Shown here: positions 34,444-44,835 of the stretch, piece by piece | Layout: every line of letters begins with the position of its first letter | Position numbering within the stretch: the stretch's first letter is position 1 | DNA from: Planctomycetota bacterium | Lineage (GTDB): Bacteria; Planctomycetota; SZUA-567; H5-PLA8 | DNA length: 64,000 bases | Direction: 5' to 3' | Assembly (NCBI GenBank): GCA_026184295.1 | Contig: JAHCJK010000004.1 | Location: 28,197 to 92,196 of the forward strand | Made by a program: the position numbers and the translations under genes | The notes under the pieces: model-generated | What the model was told of the DNA's origin: nothing | The model's input: only the letters and a program-made list of their open reading frames with translations | Databases searched by the model: none

Positions 34444-36873
34444 ATGGGCGAACGGAACCTGTTACGCGACGTGGCCATCGGGTTTCTCCTGGTCGTCCTG
34501 GTCGTCGAACTGTACGTCCTGATCCGGCAGAACGAACACGATGTCGCCGGGCGGATGCAGGAGATCGTGAAGGCGCAGGGCAGCCAGGAAGCGTCCATCC
34601 GCGGGGTGCGCGAGACCGTCGGCGAACAGAACCGCGTCCTGAAGGACATCCTCGAGGAACTCAAGAAGGGCCAGCGCGTCGTCGTCACCGAGACCAAGAC
34701 GACCGACCCGGTCGCGCCCGACGTTCCGCACGCGGCGGAGACCGGCCTGAAGCCGCCCCGGCTGCCGGAGGTTTCGCGCGCAGCGTTCAACAAGAAGTAC
34801 GCCGACCCCAAGGCCGAAGAAGGCGGCACCTTCTTCGACGTGCTCATTTCCGATCCCGGCACGCTGAACCCGCTGACCGAGAACGACGCGACCGTCAGCG
34901 ACGTACACCAGCACATCAGCGAAGGCCTGGCCACCCGCGACTACGCGAACCCCGACCAGTGGGTGCCCGAACTCGCGACCCACTGGGAAGAGACTCAGAC
35001 GTCCTGGGGCTATCCCGTCAAGGCCAACGCGAAGGACCTGGCCGACCGCATCAACGCCGCGCGCTCCGACGACGCCAAGAAGTGGATGAAGGCCTCGGCC
35101 GAAGCCGACGGGCGCCTGCGCATCGAAAGCATCAAGCTCGGCGCCGGCTACATGAAGGAAGTCTTCAAGGCCGTAAAGCCCGAGGAACTCCAGCCGATCC
35201 AATGGGTCGGCACCCGTTTCAACCCCGCCGCGGGCGACAAGGACCTGCCCGAGCCCGCGAAGGTGATGGAACGCTTCCAGGCGCTGGTGAATGCCGCTCC
35301 GGCCTTGCAGTTGAAGCAGACGCAGGTCTGGCAGAACGACAGCGGCGGGTTCATCTTCTGCCTGCCGGGATCGAAGGAAGACGCGGAAGCCAAGGTCGCC
35401 GCGTTCCTGAAGGCCAAGGAGCAGCAGGGCCCGAACGGCCAGGTCTGGGACCTGGAGAAGACCGAGCCGTTCCAGTTCTGGGACACGCTCTACTTCACCT
35501 TCCACCTGCGCCAGGGCGTGCGCTGGCACGACGGAACGCCGCTGACGCCCCAGGATTACCTCTTCTCCTTCAAGACGCTCAAGGATCCGGGCATCGACTG
35601 CCAGCCCAGCCGCAATTACTTCCAGGACTGCGAAAAGCTCGAGGCGCTGGACGCCGCGACCATCCGCTTCACCTGGCGCAAGCTCTTTGCCGGGGCCTTT
35701 ACCGCGTCGGCCGGCCTGACGCTGGTGCCCGAACACATCTACCGCTACGAGACGGCCAACCAGTTCAACACCCACCCGCGCAATAAGGAAGCCTTCGGCA
35801 CCGGGCCGTACAAGTTCAAGGAATGGCTGCCGAAGCAGCGCATCGTGCTGGAACGCAACGAGGATTACTGGGGCTACAAGCCGCCCTTCAAGCAGATCTA
35901 CTACCGCATCGTTTCCGAGAGCGCCGTGCGCTTCCAGATGCTCAAGGACAAGAAGCTCGACACGATCGGCCTGACGCCTTCGCAGTGGGTCAACGACGTC
36001 CCCAAGCCGCCCTTCGGCCAGCCGCACGGGCTGGCGGCGGTGAAGCAGTACGCGACGTATTACAACTACATCGGCTGGAACGGCCGGCTGCCCAAGTTCG
36101 CCGACAAGCACGTGCGCCAGGCGCTGACGATGTCCATCGACCGCGACAAGATCCTGCAGAACATTCTGGGCGGCATGGGCATGGTGGTCAGCGGGACGTT
36201 TTTCAGCAAGGGCCCGTACAACGATCCCAAGATCAATCCCTGGCCCTTCGACCCCAAGCGCGCCGGGGAACTCTTCGCCGAAGCGGGCTGGAAGGACACC
36301 GACGGCGACGGCTTCCTGGACAAGGACGGGGCCAAGTTCGAGATCAAGATCAAGTTCCCCGCGGCCTCCGAGACCGGCAAGAAGGTCCTGATCGCGGTGC
36401 AGGGCGACCTGAAGAAGGCGGGCATCGACTGCCAGCTCGACCCGATCGAATGGTCGGTCTTCCTCGACAAGATCAAGAAGCGCGATTTCGACGCGATCAT
36501 GCTCGGCTGGTCGCTGGGCTGGGACCCCGACCCCTACCAGCTCTGGCATTCCTCGCAGACGGCCGGCGAAGGCAGCAACCACTGCTACTTCGTGAACAAG
36601 GAAGCCGACGGCATCATCGAGCAGCTCCGCAAGACCTTCGATTTCGACGAACGCGTGGCGCTCTGCCACCGCTTCCACGCGATCCTGCACGACGAACAGC
36701 CGTACACGTTCATGTTCAACAGCATGGCCCTGACGGCGCACAACGCCGACCTGCGCAACGTGTACCTGCCCGTCGAACCGGGGAAGGAACGGGATTTGTA
36801 CTTCCCGCTCACGGGCAGCGGCTGGTCCCATTTCTGGTACATGCCCAAAGCGGATCAGCGTTCGAGCGAGTAG
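34444..36873 (+). CDS. Large membrane-anchored peptide-binding protein, family 5
   Basis: 809 residues, about 250 more than usual. An N-terminal helix (VAIGFLLVVLVVELYVLI) anchors it; then a coiled-coil-like linker (about 30-85) and a standard SBP_bac_5 fold (DPGTLNPLTENDATVSDV, FTFHLRQGVRWHDGTPLT, GTGPYKFKEWLPKQRIVLER, QALTMSIDRDKI). Roughly residues 180-355 are an insertion between the first lobe and the HLRQGVRWHDG motif. A Ca-binding-like DTDGDGFLDKDG occurs, as in many relatives. It begins a five-gene transporter operon and may bind larger or modified peptides. Confidence 0.9.
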   Translation: MGERNLLRDVAIGFLLVVLVVELYVLIRQNEHDVAGRMQEIVKAQGSQEASIRGVRETVGEQNRVLKDILEELKKGQRVVVTETKTTDPVAPDVPHAAETGLKPPRLPEVSRAAFNKKYADPKAEEGGTFFDVLISDPGTLNPLTENDATVSDVHQHISEGLATRDYANPDQWVPELATHWEETQTSWGYPVKANAKDLADRINAARSDDAKKWMKASAEADGRLRIESIKLGAGYMKEVFKAVKPEELQPIQWVGTRFNPAAGDKDLPEPAKVMERFQALVNAAPALQLKQTQVWQNDSGGFIFCLPGSKEDAEAKVAAFLKAKEQQGPNGQVWDLEKTEPFQFWDTLYFTFHLRQGVRWHDGTPLTPQDYLFSFKTLKDPGIDCQPSRNYFQDCEKLEALDAATIRFTWRKLFAGAFTASAGLTLVPEHIYRYETANQFNTHPRNKEAFGTGPYKFKEWLPKQRIVLERNEDYWGYKPPFKQIYYRIVSESAVRFQMLKDKKLDTIGLTPSQWVNDVPKPPFGQPHGLAAVKQYATYYNYIGWNGRLPKFADKHVRQALTMSIDRDKILQNILGGMGMVVSGTFFSKGPYNDPKINPWPFDPKRAGELFAEAGWKDTDGDGFLDKDGAKFEIKIKFPAASETGKKVLIAVQGDLKKAGIDCQLDPIEWSVFLDKIKKRDFDAIMLGWSLGWDPDPYQLWHSSQTAGEGSNHCYFVNKEADGIIEQLRKTFDFDERVALCHRFHAILHDEQPYTFMFNSMALTAHNADLRNVYLPVEPGKERDLYFPLTGSGWSHFWYMPKADQRSSE

Positions 36874-36909
36874 CGCGAGCCGACCTCAGGCGACGGAGCC
36901 TGCACGTAC

Positions 36910-38199
36910 GTGTGGACTTATATCGTAAAACGGTTGCTGCTGATGATCCCGACGCTCTTCGGGATCACCTTCCTCACGTACGTCATCATCCGATCCGCGC
37001 CGGGCACGCCCACGTCGATGAAGGGCGACCTGGAGCGCGGGCCGCAGCGCAACGTGCTGACCGCCGGCGACCAGGGCGATTACCAGAAGCTGCTGCATCT
37101 GGATAAGAACCCCTTCGTGGCCTATTTCTACTGGGCGAAAGACTTCTTCAATCCGGACGTGAACGTCTCGGCCAAGTTCAAGACCTCGGTCTTTACCGTC
37201 ATCCTGGAACGGATGCCGAACACGCTCATCCTGAACCTCTGGTCGATCCTGATCCTGTACCTGATCGGCCTGCCGCTGGGCATCGACAGCGCGGTGAACG
37301 CCGGGCGCGCGCGCGAACGTGTATTCACCGTCGTGCTCTTCCTGCTGTATTCGCTGCCGAGCTTCTGGGTGGCGCTGATCCTGATCGTCTCGGTCGGCCG
37401 CGCGGGGCACCTGCGCGACTGGCTGCCCGACGGGCTCGTGTACTGGCGGCTCCTGGGGGTGTATGTCGCGATCGCGCTGGTGGCGGCCTGGGCGATTCGC
37501 AAAAAGCTCGCCGCGGAGAAGGACGCGCCGGACCCGACGCTCTCGTGGGTGCGCGCCGCGCTCGAAGCCTCCGCATGGGTGGGCGTCGTGGTCTTCGCCC
37601 TCGGCCTGCTGCTGCTGGGCTGGCTTTGGGTGGGCAACGGCCTGAGCGTCGCGGAGGTGGCGCGGCTGGTGCTCACGGGCGACCTGCCCGGCGCGCTCGT
37701 CGGGCTGCCGATCGCGGGCGTCGAACCCGACAACGCCAAGCGCCTCTCGTACCTCGTGCTGCTGCGCGAATCGATGCCCTACTTCCTGATGCCGCTCTTC
37801 TGCTGGACCTACTCCGGATTCGCGGGCGAGAGCCGCTTCATGCGCGTGGGGATGATGGAAATCCTGCGCCAGGATTACGTCCGCACCGCCCGCGCCAAGG
37901 GCCTGCAGGAACATCAGGTGATCATGCGCCACGTCCTGCCCAACGCGCTGACGCCCATCATCGTCGGCGTCGCGGGCATTCTGCCCGGCATGATGGGCGG
38001 CTCGGTGCTGCTGGAGACCGTCTTCAGCATTCCCGGCCTGGGGATGCTCTTTTACGAAGGCGTGCTCGCGCGCGACTACAACCTGATCATGGCCAATGCC
38101 TTCATCGGCGCGCTGCTGGTGCTGGTCGGCATGCTGGTCTCCGACCTGCTGCTCCCGCTCTCCGACCCGCGCGTCAGCTTCGAAGGGATGCAGGCATGA
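36910..38199 (+). CDS. Enlarged ABC permease, DppB/YejB type
   Basis: 429 residues from a GTG start. The N-terminus (YIVKRLLLMIPTLFGITFL) and the EAA-type loop (DYVRTARAKGLQEHQVIMRH) are typical. Between the membrane helix SLPSFWVALILIVSV (about residue 155) and the RESMPYFLMPL helix (about 285) there are about 115 extra residues with two added hydrophobic helices (LGVYVAIALVAAWAI, GVVVFALGLLLLGWLW). Its stop overlaps the next start by ATGA. Confidence 0.9.
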   Translation: MWTYIVKRLLLMIPTLFGITFLTYVIIRSAPGTPTSMKGDLERGPQRNVLTAGDQGDYQKLLHLDKNPFVAYFYWAKDFFNPDVNVSAKFKTSVFTVILERMPNTLILNLWSILILYLIGLPLGIDSAVNAGRARERVFTVVLFLLYSLPSFWVALILIVSVGRAGHLRDWLPDGLVYWRLLGVYVAIALVAAWAIRKKLAAEKDAPDPTLSWVRAALEASAWVGVVVFALGLLLLGWLWVGNGLSVAEVARLVLTGDLPGALVGLPIAGVEPDNAKRLSYLVLLRESMPYFLMPLFCWTYSGFAGESRFMRVGMMEILRQDYVRTARAKGLQEHQVIMRHVLPNALTPIIVGVAGILPGMMGGSVLLETVFSIPGLGMLFYEGVLARDYNLIMANAFIGALLVLVGMLVSDLLLPLSDPRVSFEGMQA

Positions 38200-39671
38200 G
38201 CGCCCCCGCGGCCCCGCCCGCTCCCGCCGCCGCGCCCGGCGTCTCGAAGGGCTACTGGCAGCTCACGTGGATTCAGTTCCGCAAGCGCAAGGACGCCTAC
38301 GCGGGCCTCTTCCTGCTGCTGCTGCTGTTCTCGATGGCATTAACCGCGCCGCTGCTGGCCAACAACCTGCCGTGGTACGCGAGCGGGCCCGAGGGCGTTT
38401 CCTTCCCGCTCGTGCGCGACTTCTTCTTCCCGCTCGACCACCTGGACCGCTTCTACAACCTGCTCTTCGTGACGCTGGTGCTGCTGGGCGGCGCGGCCGG
38501 GCTCGGAACGGCCGTCCGCGCGAAGCCGCCGCTCGGCGCAGCCTGGCTGCTGGCGGGACTGTTCGCGGCGGTCCTCGTGGACCAGCTCGCGGAAATGCTC
38601 ATCTTCCTGGCCTACATGGTCCGGCTCTCGCCCGGCGCCTTCCCGGGGCTGCTCGGTTGGATCACGGGCCTCGTGCAGGGCGGACAAGGGCCCGAACCCG
38701 CCGGCATCTGGGCGGTGCGCCTCGCCGAACTCGGCGCGATCGGCTTTGCCCTCCGGAAAATCTTCCAACTGTACCGGCAGGCCCAGGCGCTCGGAACCCG
38801 GACCCTGTGGGTCTTCGCGGGCGTGACGCTCTTCCTGCTGCTCTTCTTCGTCTCGCGCACCGTCGGCGGGCGCAACGTGATGCCCGACCGGTACCGCGAA
38901 CTGAAGGCCTCGGGCCAGGGCACGGTGCTGATGCCCCTGATTCCCTACGGCGCCAAGGAACCCGACTCCGCGCGCACGGACCACCCGCCTACCGCCGGGC
39001 ACCCGCTGGGCTGCGACAACAACGGCTTCGACGTGCTGACGCGCATCATCCACGGCTCGCGCATCTCGCTGGCGGTCGGCTTCCTGGCGGTGGGCCTGGC
39101 GCTCTGCATCGGGATTCTGGTGGGCAGCATGAGCGGCTACTTCGGCGGCTGGTTCGACCTGCTCTCCGGGCGCCTGATCGAGGTCTTCGTCTGTTTCCCG
39201 TCCTTCTTCCTGATCCTCACCATCATCGCGGTGGCGCCGCGGCGCAGCATCTTCTGGGTGATGTTCGCCATCGGGCTGACCGGCTGGACGGGCATTGCGC
39301 GGCTGATCCGCGGCGAGGTGCTCAAGGTCCGCCAGCTCGATTACATCCAGGCCGCGAAGGCCATCGGCATGAAGAACTCGCGCATCATCGTGCGGCACAT
39401 CCTGCCCAACGCGCTCGCGCCGGTGCTGGTGGCGGCCACGTTCGGCGTCGCGGGTGCGATCCTTTCGGAGACGGGCCTGGGCTTTCTGGGCCTGGGCGTG
39501 GAGCCGCCGACGCCGAGCTGGGGCGAACTGCTGAACCAGGCGCGCCAGGACCCCGTCCGCCTGTGGTGGCTGATGCTGTACCCGGGCCTGATGATCTTCA
39601 TGAGCGTGACGCTGATGAACCTGGTGGGCGAAGGCCTGCGCGACGCGATGGACCCGAGGCTGAGGAAGTAA
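38196..39671 (+). CDS. Enlarged ABC permease, DppC/YejE type
   Basis: 491 residues against about 300 for the usual family. After the first helix ([20 protein letters not shown]) comes [18 protein letters not shown], resembling the outer loop of YejE, then about 190 extra residues containing several hydrophobic helices ([32 protein letters not shown]). Only then does the family motif appear, [20 protein letters not shown], followed by a normal C-terminal half with [20 protein letters not shown]. Start coupling by ATGA with the preceding permease. Confidence 0.9.
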   Translation: MSAPAAPPAPAAAPGVSKGYWQLTWIQFRKRKDAYAGLFLLLLLFSMALTAPLLANNLPWYASGPEGVSFPLVRDFFFPLDHLDRFYNLLFVTLVLLGGAAGLGTAVRAKPPLGAAWLLAGLFAAVLVDQLAEMLIFLAYMVRLSPGAFPGLLGWITGLVQGGQGPEPAGIWAVRLAELGAIGFALRKIFQLYRQAQALGTRTLWVFAGVTLFLLLFFVSRTVGGRNVMPDRYRELKASGQGTVLMPLIPYGAKEPDSARTDHPPTAGHPLGCDNNGFDVLTRIIHGSRISLAVGFLAVGLALCIGILVGSMSGYFGGWFDLLSGRLIEVFVCFPSFFLILTIIAVAPRRSIFWVMFAIGLTGWTGIARLIRGEVLKVRQLDYIQAAKAIGMKNSRIIVRHILPNALAPVLVAATFGVAGAILSETGLGFLGLGVEPPTPSWGELLNQARQDPVRLWWLMLYPGLMIFMSVTLMNLVGEGLRDAMDPRLRK

Positions 39672-39675
39672 CGGC

Positions 39676-40709
<1,034 letters not shown>

Positions 40710-40713
<4 letters not shown>

Positions 40714-41732
40714 GCGAACCGAACGCCGTTTCTCAGGCGCAGGCCGCCCCCGCCGGCCAGGGCGGGCCCCTGGTGGAAGTGAAGGACCTGCGCAAGCATT
40801 TCCCGATCCGCCGCGGGCTGCTCTCCAGCGTCGTCGGCCACGTGAAGGCGGTCACCGACGTCAGCTTTCACGTCGGCGAGGCCGAGACTTTGGGCCTGGT
40901 GGGCGAATCGGGCTGCGGCAAGACCACCGTGGGCCGCTCGCTCCTGCGCCTGGTCGAACCGTCCTCGGGCACGATCCTCTTCCGCGGGAAGGACATCACG
41001 CAGCTCAGCAACGCCGAACTGCGCCCCTTCCGCCGGCACATGCAGATCATCTTCCAGGACCCGTACAGCTCGCTGAATCCGCGCATGACGGTGGAACAGA
41101 TCATCGCCGAGGGCCCGCTGATCCACGAACCCGGCGTCTCGTCGGCGCAGCGGCGCGAGCACGTCATGGAACTGCTGCGGCGCGTGGGCCTGCCGCCCGA
41201 ATCCGCGGACCGCTACCCGCACGAATTCTCCGGCGGGCAGCGCCAGCGCATCGGCATCGCGCGCGCCCTGGCGGTGAACCCCAGCTTCATCGTCTGCGAC
41301 GAACCCGTCAGCGCCCTCGACGTCTCCGTGCAGGCGCAGATCATCAACCTGCTGATGGACCTGCAGGCCGAACGCAAGCTCTCGTACCTGTTCATCGCCC
41401 ACGACCTCTCGGTCGTCGAGCACATCAGCCAGCGCGTGGCGGTGATGTACCTCGGGCACATCGTCGAATACGCGAACACCACCGACCTGTACGCCGACCC
41501 GCGCCATCCGTACACCAAGGCGCTGCTCTCGGCGGTGCCCAAGCGCTCGCCCGACGACGTGAAGGAACGCCAGATTCTGGGAGGCGAACCGCCCTCCCCC
41601 ATCTCGCCGCCGCCGGGGTGCCCGTTCGCGCCGCGCTGCCCGATCGCGCAGCCGGAGTGTTCGAAGAAGTTGCCGGAATTGGAACAGATGGGCGCGCCGT
41701 CGCATTTCGTGCGCTGCCCGCTGGTGAAGTAA
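40710..41732 (+). CDS. Peptide ABC transporter ATPase, DppF/OppF type
   Basis: 340 residues. Walker [17 protein letters not shown]-loop [16 protein letters not shown], signature [15 protein letters not shown], Walker [14 protein letters not shown], and the C-terminal [12 protein letters not shown] with [14 protein letters not shown]. Second nucleotide-binding subunit, forming a heterodimer with the preceding one. ATGA overlap with it ensures paired synthesis. This is the last gene of the operon and it converges with the epimerase gene. Confidence 0.96.
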
Positions 41733-41737
41733 CCCGC

Positions 41738-42697
41738 CTAGGCGCGCCGCACGATCGAGTCGCGGTGCCAGTTCAGCAGGTCGCGCAGGGTCTTTTCGAG
41801 GGGCACCTCGGGCTTCCAGCCGCAGCGCTGGTGGATGCGGTCGTAGGAGCCGCGCACGTCCATCACCTGCGTCTGGCGCACGCGTTTCGGGTCGGTCTTC
41901 ACTTCCACTTTCACGCGCGACATCTGCACCAGCGTGTCGAGCACTTCCTTCACCGAGACGCTGTGCCCCGAGGCGAGGTTGTAGGCGACGCCGGTCTCCC
42001 CGTGCATGGCCAGCAGGCGGTAGCCGCGCACGATGTCGCGCACGTCGGAGAAGTCGCGCTTGGGCGACAGGTCGCCCACGTGGATCACCTTCTCGCCGCC
42101 GGCCTCGATCTTCGCCACCTGCTGCGCGAACGTGGAGCAGACGAAATCGGTGCGCTGCCTCGGGCCGGTGTGGTTGAACGGGCGCGCGATCGTCACGTTC
42201 ATCCCGTAGGACGTGACGAAGGGGTGCGCGGCGAGTTCCAGCGCGGCCTTGCCGGAGGCGTAGATGTTCACCGGCGCGATCGGCTGCGTCTCTTTGATCG
42301 GCATCTCCTCGGGGCGCACGTGCCCGTAGACTTCCGCCGAACTGGCCAGCACCACCTTGGCGTGCTTGTGTTCGGTGCGCACGGCCTCCAGCGTGTGAAT
42401 CCCGGCCAGCACGTTGATCTCGTACGCGCGCGCCGGGCCGCGCTCCGAATCGGGCACGAACGAGACCGCCGCGAGGTGGTAGATCACGTCGAAGCGCGTC
42501 TCGTTGAGCACGCCGTGGATGAAGTTGTGCGTGGACAGGTCGCCGACGCGCACGGTGATCTGGTCGAGCAGGTGCGAGAGGTTGGTCGCGCGCGCGCCCG
42601 GGGCGCACGTGCCCCAGACCTCGTCGCCTTCCGCCAGGCAGTGTTCGACCAGATGGGAACCGGCGAAGCCTTCGCTGCCCGTGATCAAGACGCGCAT
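41738..42697 (-). CDS. NAD-dependent sugar-nucleotide epimerase/dehydratase (GDP-mannose type)
   Basis: 319 residues of the extended short-chain dehydrogenase family. N-terminal GSEGFAGSHLVEHCL binds the nucleotide cofactor; the catalytic triad lies in ASSAEVYG and IYASGKAALE (YxxxK). The motif ARPFNHTGPRQRTDFVCS is typical of GDP-mannose 4,6-dehydratase or GDP-6-deoxy-4-keto-mannose reductase. It probably makes a deoxysugar nucleotide for surface glycans. It is the last gene of the minus-strand run following the lipid-carrier genes. Confidence 0.88.
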   Translation of the reverse strand: MRVLITGSEGFAGSHLVEHCLAEGDEVWGTCAPGARATNLSHLLDQITVRVGDLSTHNFIHGVLNETRFDVIYHLAAVSFVPDSERGPARAYEINVLAGIHTLEAVRTEHKHAKVVLASSAEVYGHVRPEEMPIKETQPIAPVNIYASGKAALELAAHPFVTSYGMNVTIARPFNHTGPRQRTDFVCSTFAQQVAKIEAGGEKVIHVGDLSPKRDFSDVRDIVRGYRLLAMHGETGVAYNLASGHSVSVKEVLDTLVQMSRVKVEVKTDPKRVRQTQVMDVRGSYDRIHQRCGWKPEVPLEKTLRDLLNWHRDSIVRRA

Positions 42698-42733
42698 GCG
42701 TGAAATCTCGCCGCCATCGCGGCCACTGTCAAA

Positions 42734-43858
42734 TCAGACTGCGGGGCCGGCGGCGGATTCCGGCTTCTTGGCCCGGGCCATGCGGTCCACCATCAGGACC
42801 AGGACGAAGCCCACGATGGGCAGCACGCAGGCGAGGACGCCCTCCCAGCGGGCCAGTTCCTCGCCGGAAGGCAGCCGCGGGACCGTCCCGATCAATTTTT
42901 CCTTGCCGCGGTGCATTTCGTACTTCGCGTCCTGCCAGGGGAAGATCGCGTACAGCGAGACGATCAGCAGCCCGTTCATCGCCATCATGGTCAGGTTCTG
43001 GTAGCGCGCCAGCACCCACGAAAGCAGGCGCGAAAAGAGCGAGATGCCCGCGAGCGCTCCGAGCGCGAACGGGAGCAGAATCTTGAGCGCTTCCCCCAGG
43101 CCCGCGAAGTCGCCCTTGCCCAGCGCGCCCAGCGCCGCGCCGATGGAGCCCCAGATGTAGTCGTATTTCTTCAGCAGCAGCAGCGTGTAGGACCCGGAGA
43201 TGCCCGGCAGAATCCACGCGCAGATCGCGATGATCCCGCACAGAAAGATGAACCAGAGGTCCGTGGGCGTCTCGGCCGGCACGCCCGTGACCACCACCCA
43301 CCCGACCGCGCCGCCCACCAGGTACGCGACGATCCCCAGCCCGCCCGGCCGCCCCGCGTCCCGCCCCAGCAGCAGAATGCTGCCCACGATCAGCCCGAAA
43401 AAGAGCCCCAGCACCGGCGCCGGATGCGAACGCAGCAGGTCGGGCAGCGGAATGATTTTCGTGCAGAGCACGATGCCCAGCCCCTGCCCCGAAAAGACGA
43501 GCAGCAGGAAGATCCAGTGCACCTGCCGGAAGACCTCGCCCAACCGGAAGCGCAGCAGGCTCTTCAGGGCCGGCAGGTTCGCGGACTTGATCGCGTCCAC
43601 CAGCCGGCCGTATATCCCCGAGATCAAGGCCAGCGTCCCGCCCGAGACGCCGGGGATCACCTCCGCGATGCCCATCATGACGCCGCGGGAGATCAACGGC
43701 AGGGCCTCGTTCCAGCGCGCGCCGCCGGGAGGTGTCGTCTTTTCGTCAGGTTGTTCGGGCGATGCGGCCGGGTTCAGGACGGAATCTCCTAGGTGGCCCC
43801 GCGGGGCGTACGAACTTCGCGAGCGTGGCTGCGCGGCAGAGGCCGCCAGTGTTAGCAA
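42734..43858 (-). CDS. DUF368 (PopT-like) polyprenyl-phosphate translocase family protein
   Basis: Up to 374 residues with about eight to ten membrane helices. The two family signatures are present: MMGIAEVIPGVSGGTLALIS and ICAWILPGISGSYTLLLL. DUF368 proteins are reported to return undecaprenyl phosphate across the cytoplasmic membrane. The start is uncertain: TTG at 43858 lacks a ribosome site, whereas a CTG at 43777 has AGGAG eight bases upstream and gives 347 residues; no ATG or GTG lies between. It follows a UbiA-family gene closely, suggesting shared polyprenyl-lipid metabolism. Confidence 0.85.
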   Translation of the reverse strand: MLTLAASAAQPRSRSSYAPRGHLGDSVLNPAASPEQPDEKTTPPGGARWNEALPLISRGVMMGIAEVIPGVSGGTLALISGIYGRLVDAIKSANLPALKSLLRFRLGEVFRQVHWIFLLLVFSGQGLGIVLCTKIIPLPDLLRSHPAPVLGLFFGLIVGSILLLGRDAGRPGGLGIVAYLVGGAVGWVVVTGVPAETPTDLWFIFLCGIIAICAWILPGISGSYTLLLLKKYDYIWGSIGAALGALGKGDFAGLGEALKILLPFALGALAGISLFSRLLSWVLARYQNLTMMAMNGLLIVSLYAIFPWQDAKYEMHRGKEKLIGTVPRLPSGEELARWEGVLACVLPIVGFVLVLMVDRMARAKKPESAAGPAV

Positions 43859-43887
43859 AGTCGGTTAGCACGTCAACGCCTTCTCCG

Positions 43888-44787
43888 TCAGGCTTCTTTC
43901 TGCGCCAGCCATTTGCCCAGGACCAGCGCGGGCAGGATCAGCAGGGCCACGCCGAGCGCGTACGGCCAGGCGGCCGTCCCGTAGTGCCCCAGAATCTGCC
44001 CCGCGTCGAGCACGCAGATGCCCAGCACGCCGGTCTTGACCAGGTTGCGCGCGGCGACGGGCGTGCCGGCCTTGGCCAGCGCGGCCGTCCGCCAGGCCAG
44101 CACCGCGGCCAGCGCGCCCAGCGGCGCCCAGCCCCACGGACTGGGCATGCAGTACCCCGCCAGCGCCAGGGCCCCGCCGACGAAGCACCAGCCGAGCACG
44201 ATCGCGCGGATGCGCTTGCCGGTTTCCTCCTGCGCCGAAAACGCCGTCATCCCCGCGGCGTAGATGCCCACCGCCGCCGCCGGGCCGTAGACCACGCGCC
44301 ACTGCGACGGCAGCGCCAGCCACGGCGCGAAGTTCAGGTCGTAGCTCATGCCCAGTTGCAGGTTGAAGAAGCGGCAGAAGCCCAGCGCCAGCGGGCCCGC
44401 CAGTTCGACGTGCTTGGCCGCGAAGTCGTAGAGCAGGATCGAGACGGCCAGGAAGAGCGCCAGAAAAAGCGAGGTCGTGCCCGCGGCCATCGCCGCGACC
44501 ACGCCCAGCGCCATCAGGCCCACGCCGCACAGCACCGCGCCCTTCAGCGAGACCGCGCCCGAGGGAATCGGCCGGTTCGGCCGGAACTTCGCGTCTTCCT
44601 CGCGGTCGGCCAGGTCGTTCAAGGCCATGCCGGAGAGGTACAGGCAGGCGGAGGCCAGCGCGAGCGGCACGACGGCCTCCCACACCGACGCGCCGCAGGC
44701 CGCGCGCATGATCAGAAAGCCCGCCGCGATGTCCGCCAGCGAAGTAAAAACATTGGGAAAGCGCACGAGACGCAGGTAAGCGATCAC
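43888..44787 (-). CDS. UbiA-family prenyltransferase
   Basis: 299 residues with about eight or nine membrane helices. The first Asp-rich motif is NDLADREEDAKFRPNRPIP, which binds the prenyl diphosphate through Mg2+; a second motif lies in the loop around AFSAQEETGKR. UbiA enzymes transfer polyprenyl chains to aromatic or other acceptors; EboC-type members resemble this one in the first motif, but I cannot fix the acceptor. It lies 48 bases after the PilP-like gene, just before DUF368. Confidence 0.88.
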   Translation of the reverse strand: MIAYLRLVRFPNVFTSLADIAAGFLIMRAACGASVWEAVVPLALASACLYLSGMALNDLADREEDAKFRPNRPIPSGAVSLKGAVLCGVGLMALGVVAAMAAGTTSLFLALFLAVSILLYDFAAKHVELAGPLALGFCRFFNLQLGMSYDLNFAPWLALPSQWRVVYGPAAAVGIYAAGMTAFSAQEETGKRIRAIVLGWCFVGGALALAGYCMPSPWGWAPLGALAAVLAWRTAALAKAGTPVAARNLVKTGVLGICVLDAGQILGHYGTAAWPYALGVALLILPALVLGKWLAQKEA

Positions 44788-44835
44788 GCGCAGTTACATA
44801 GCCGATTTTACGGAATTTGACCAGCGGGCGAACGC

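Noticed and set aside
36301..36336. EF-hand/dockerin calcium motif as a separate domain in the large binding protein
   Set aside because: DTDGDGFLDKDG is a common loop in family-5 binding proteins, so it is not evidence of an added domain.
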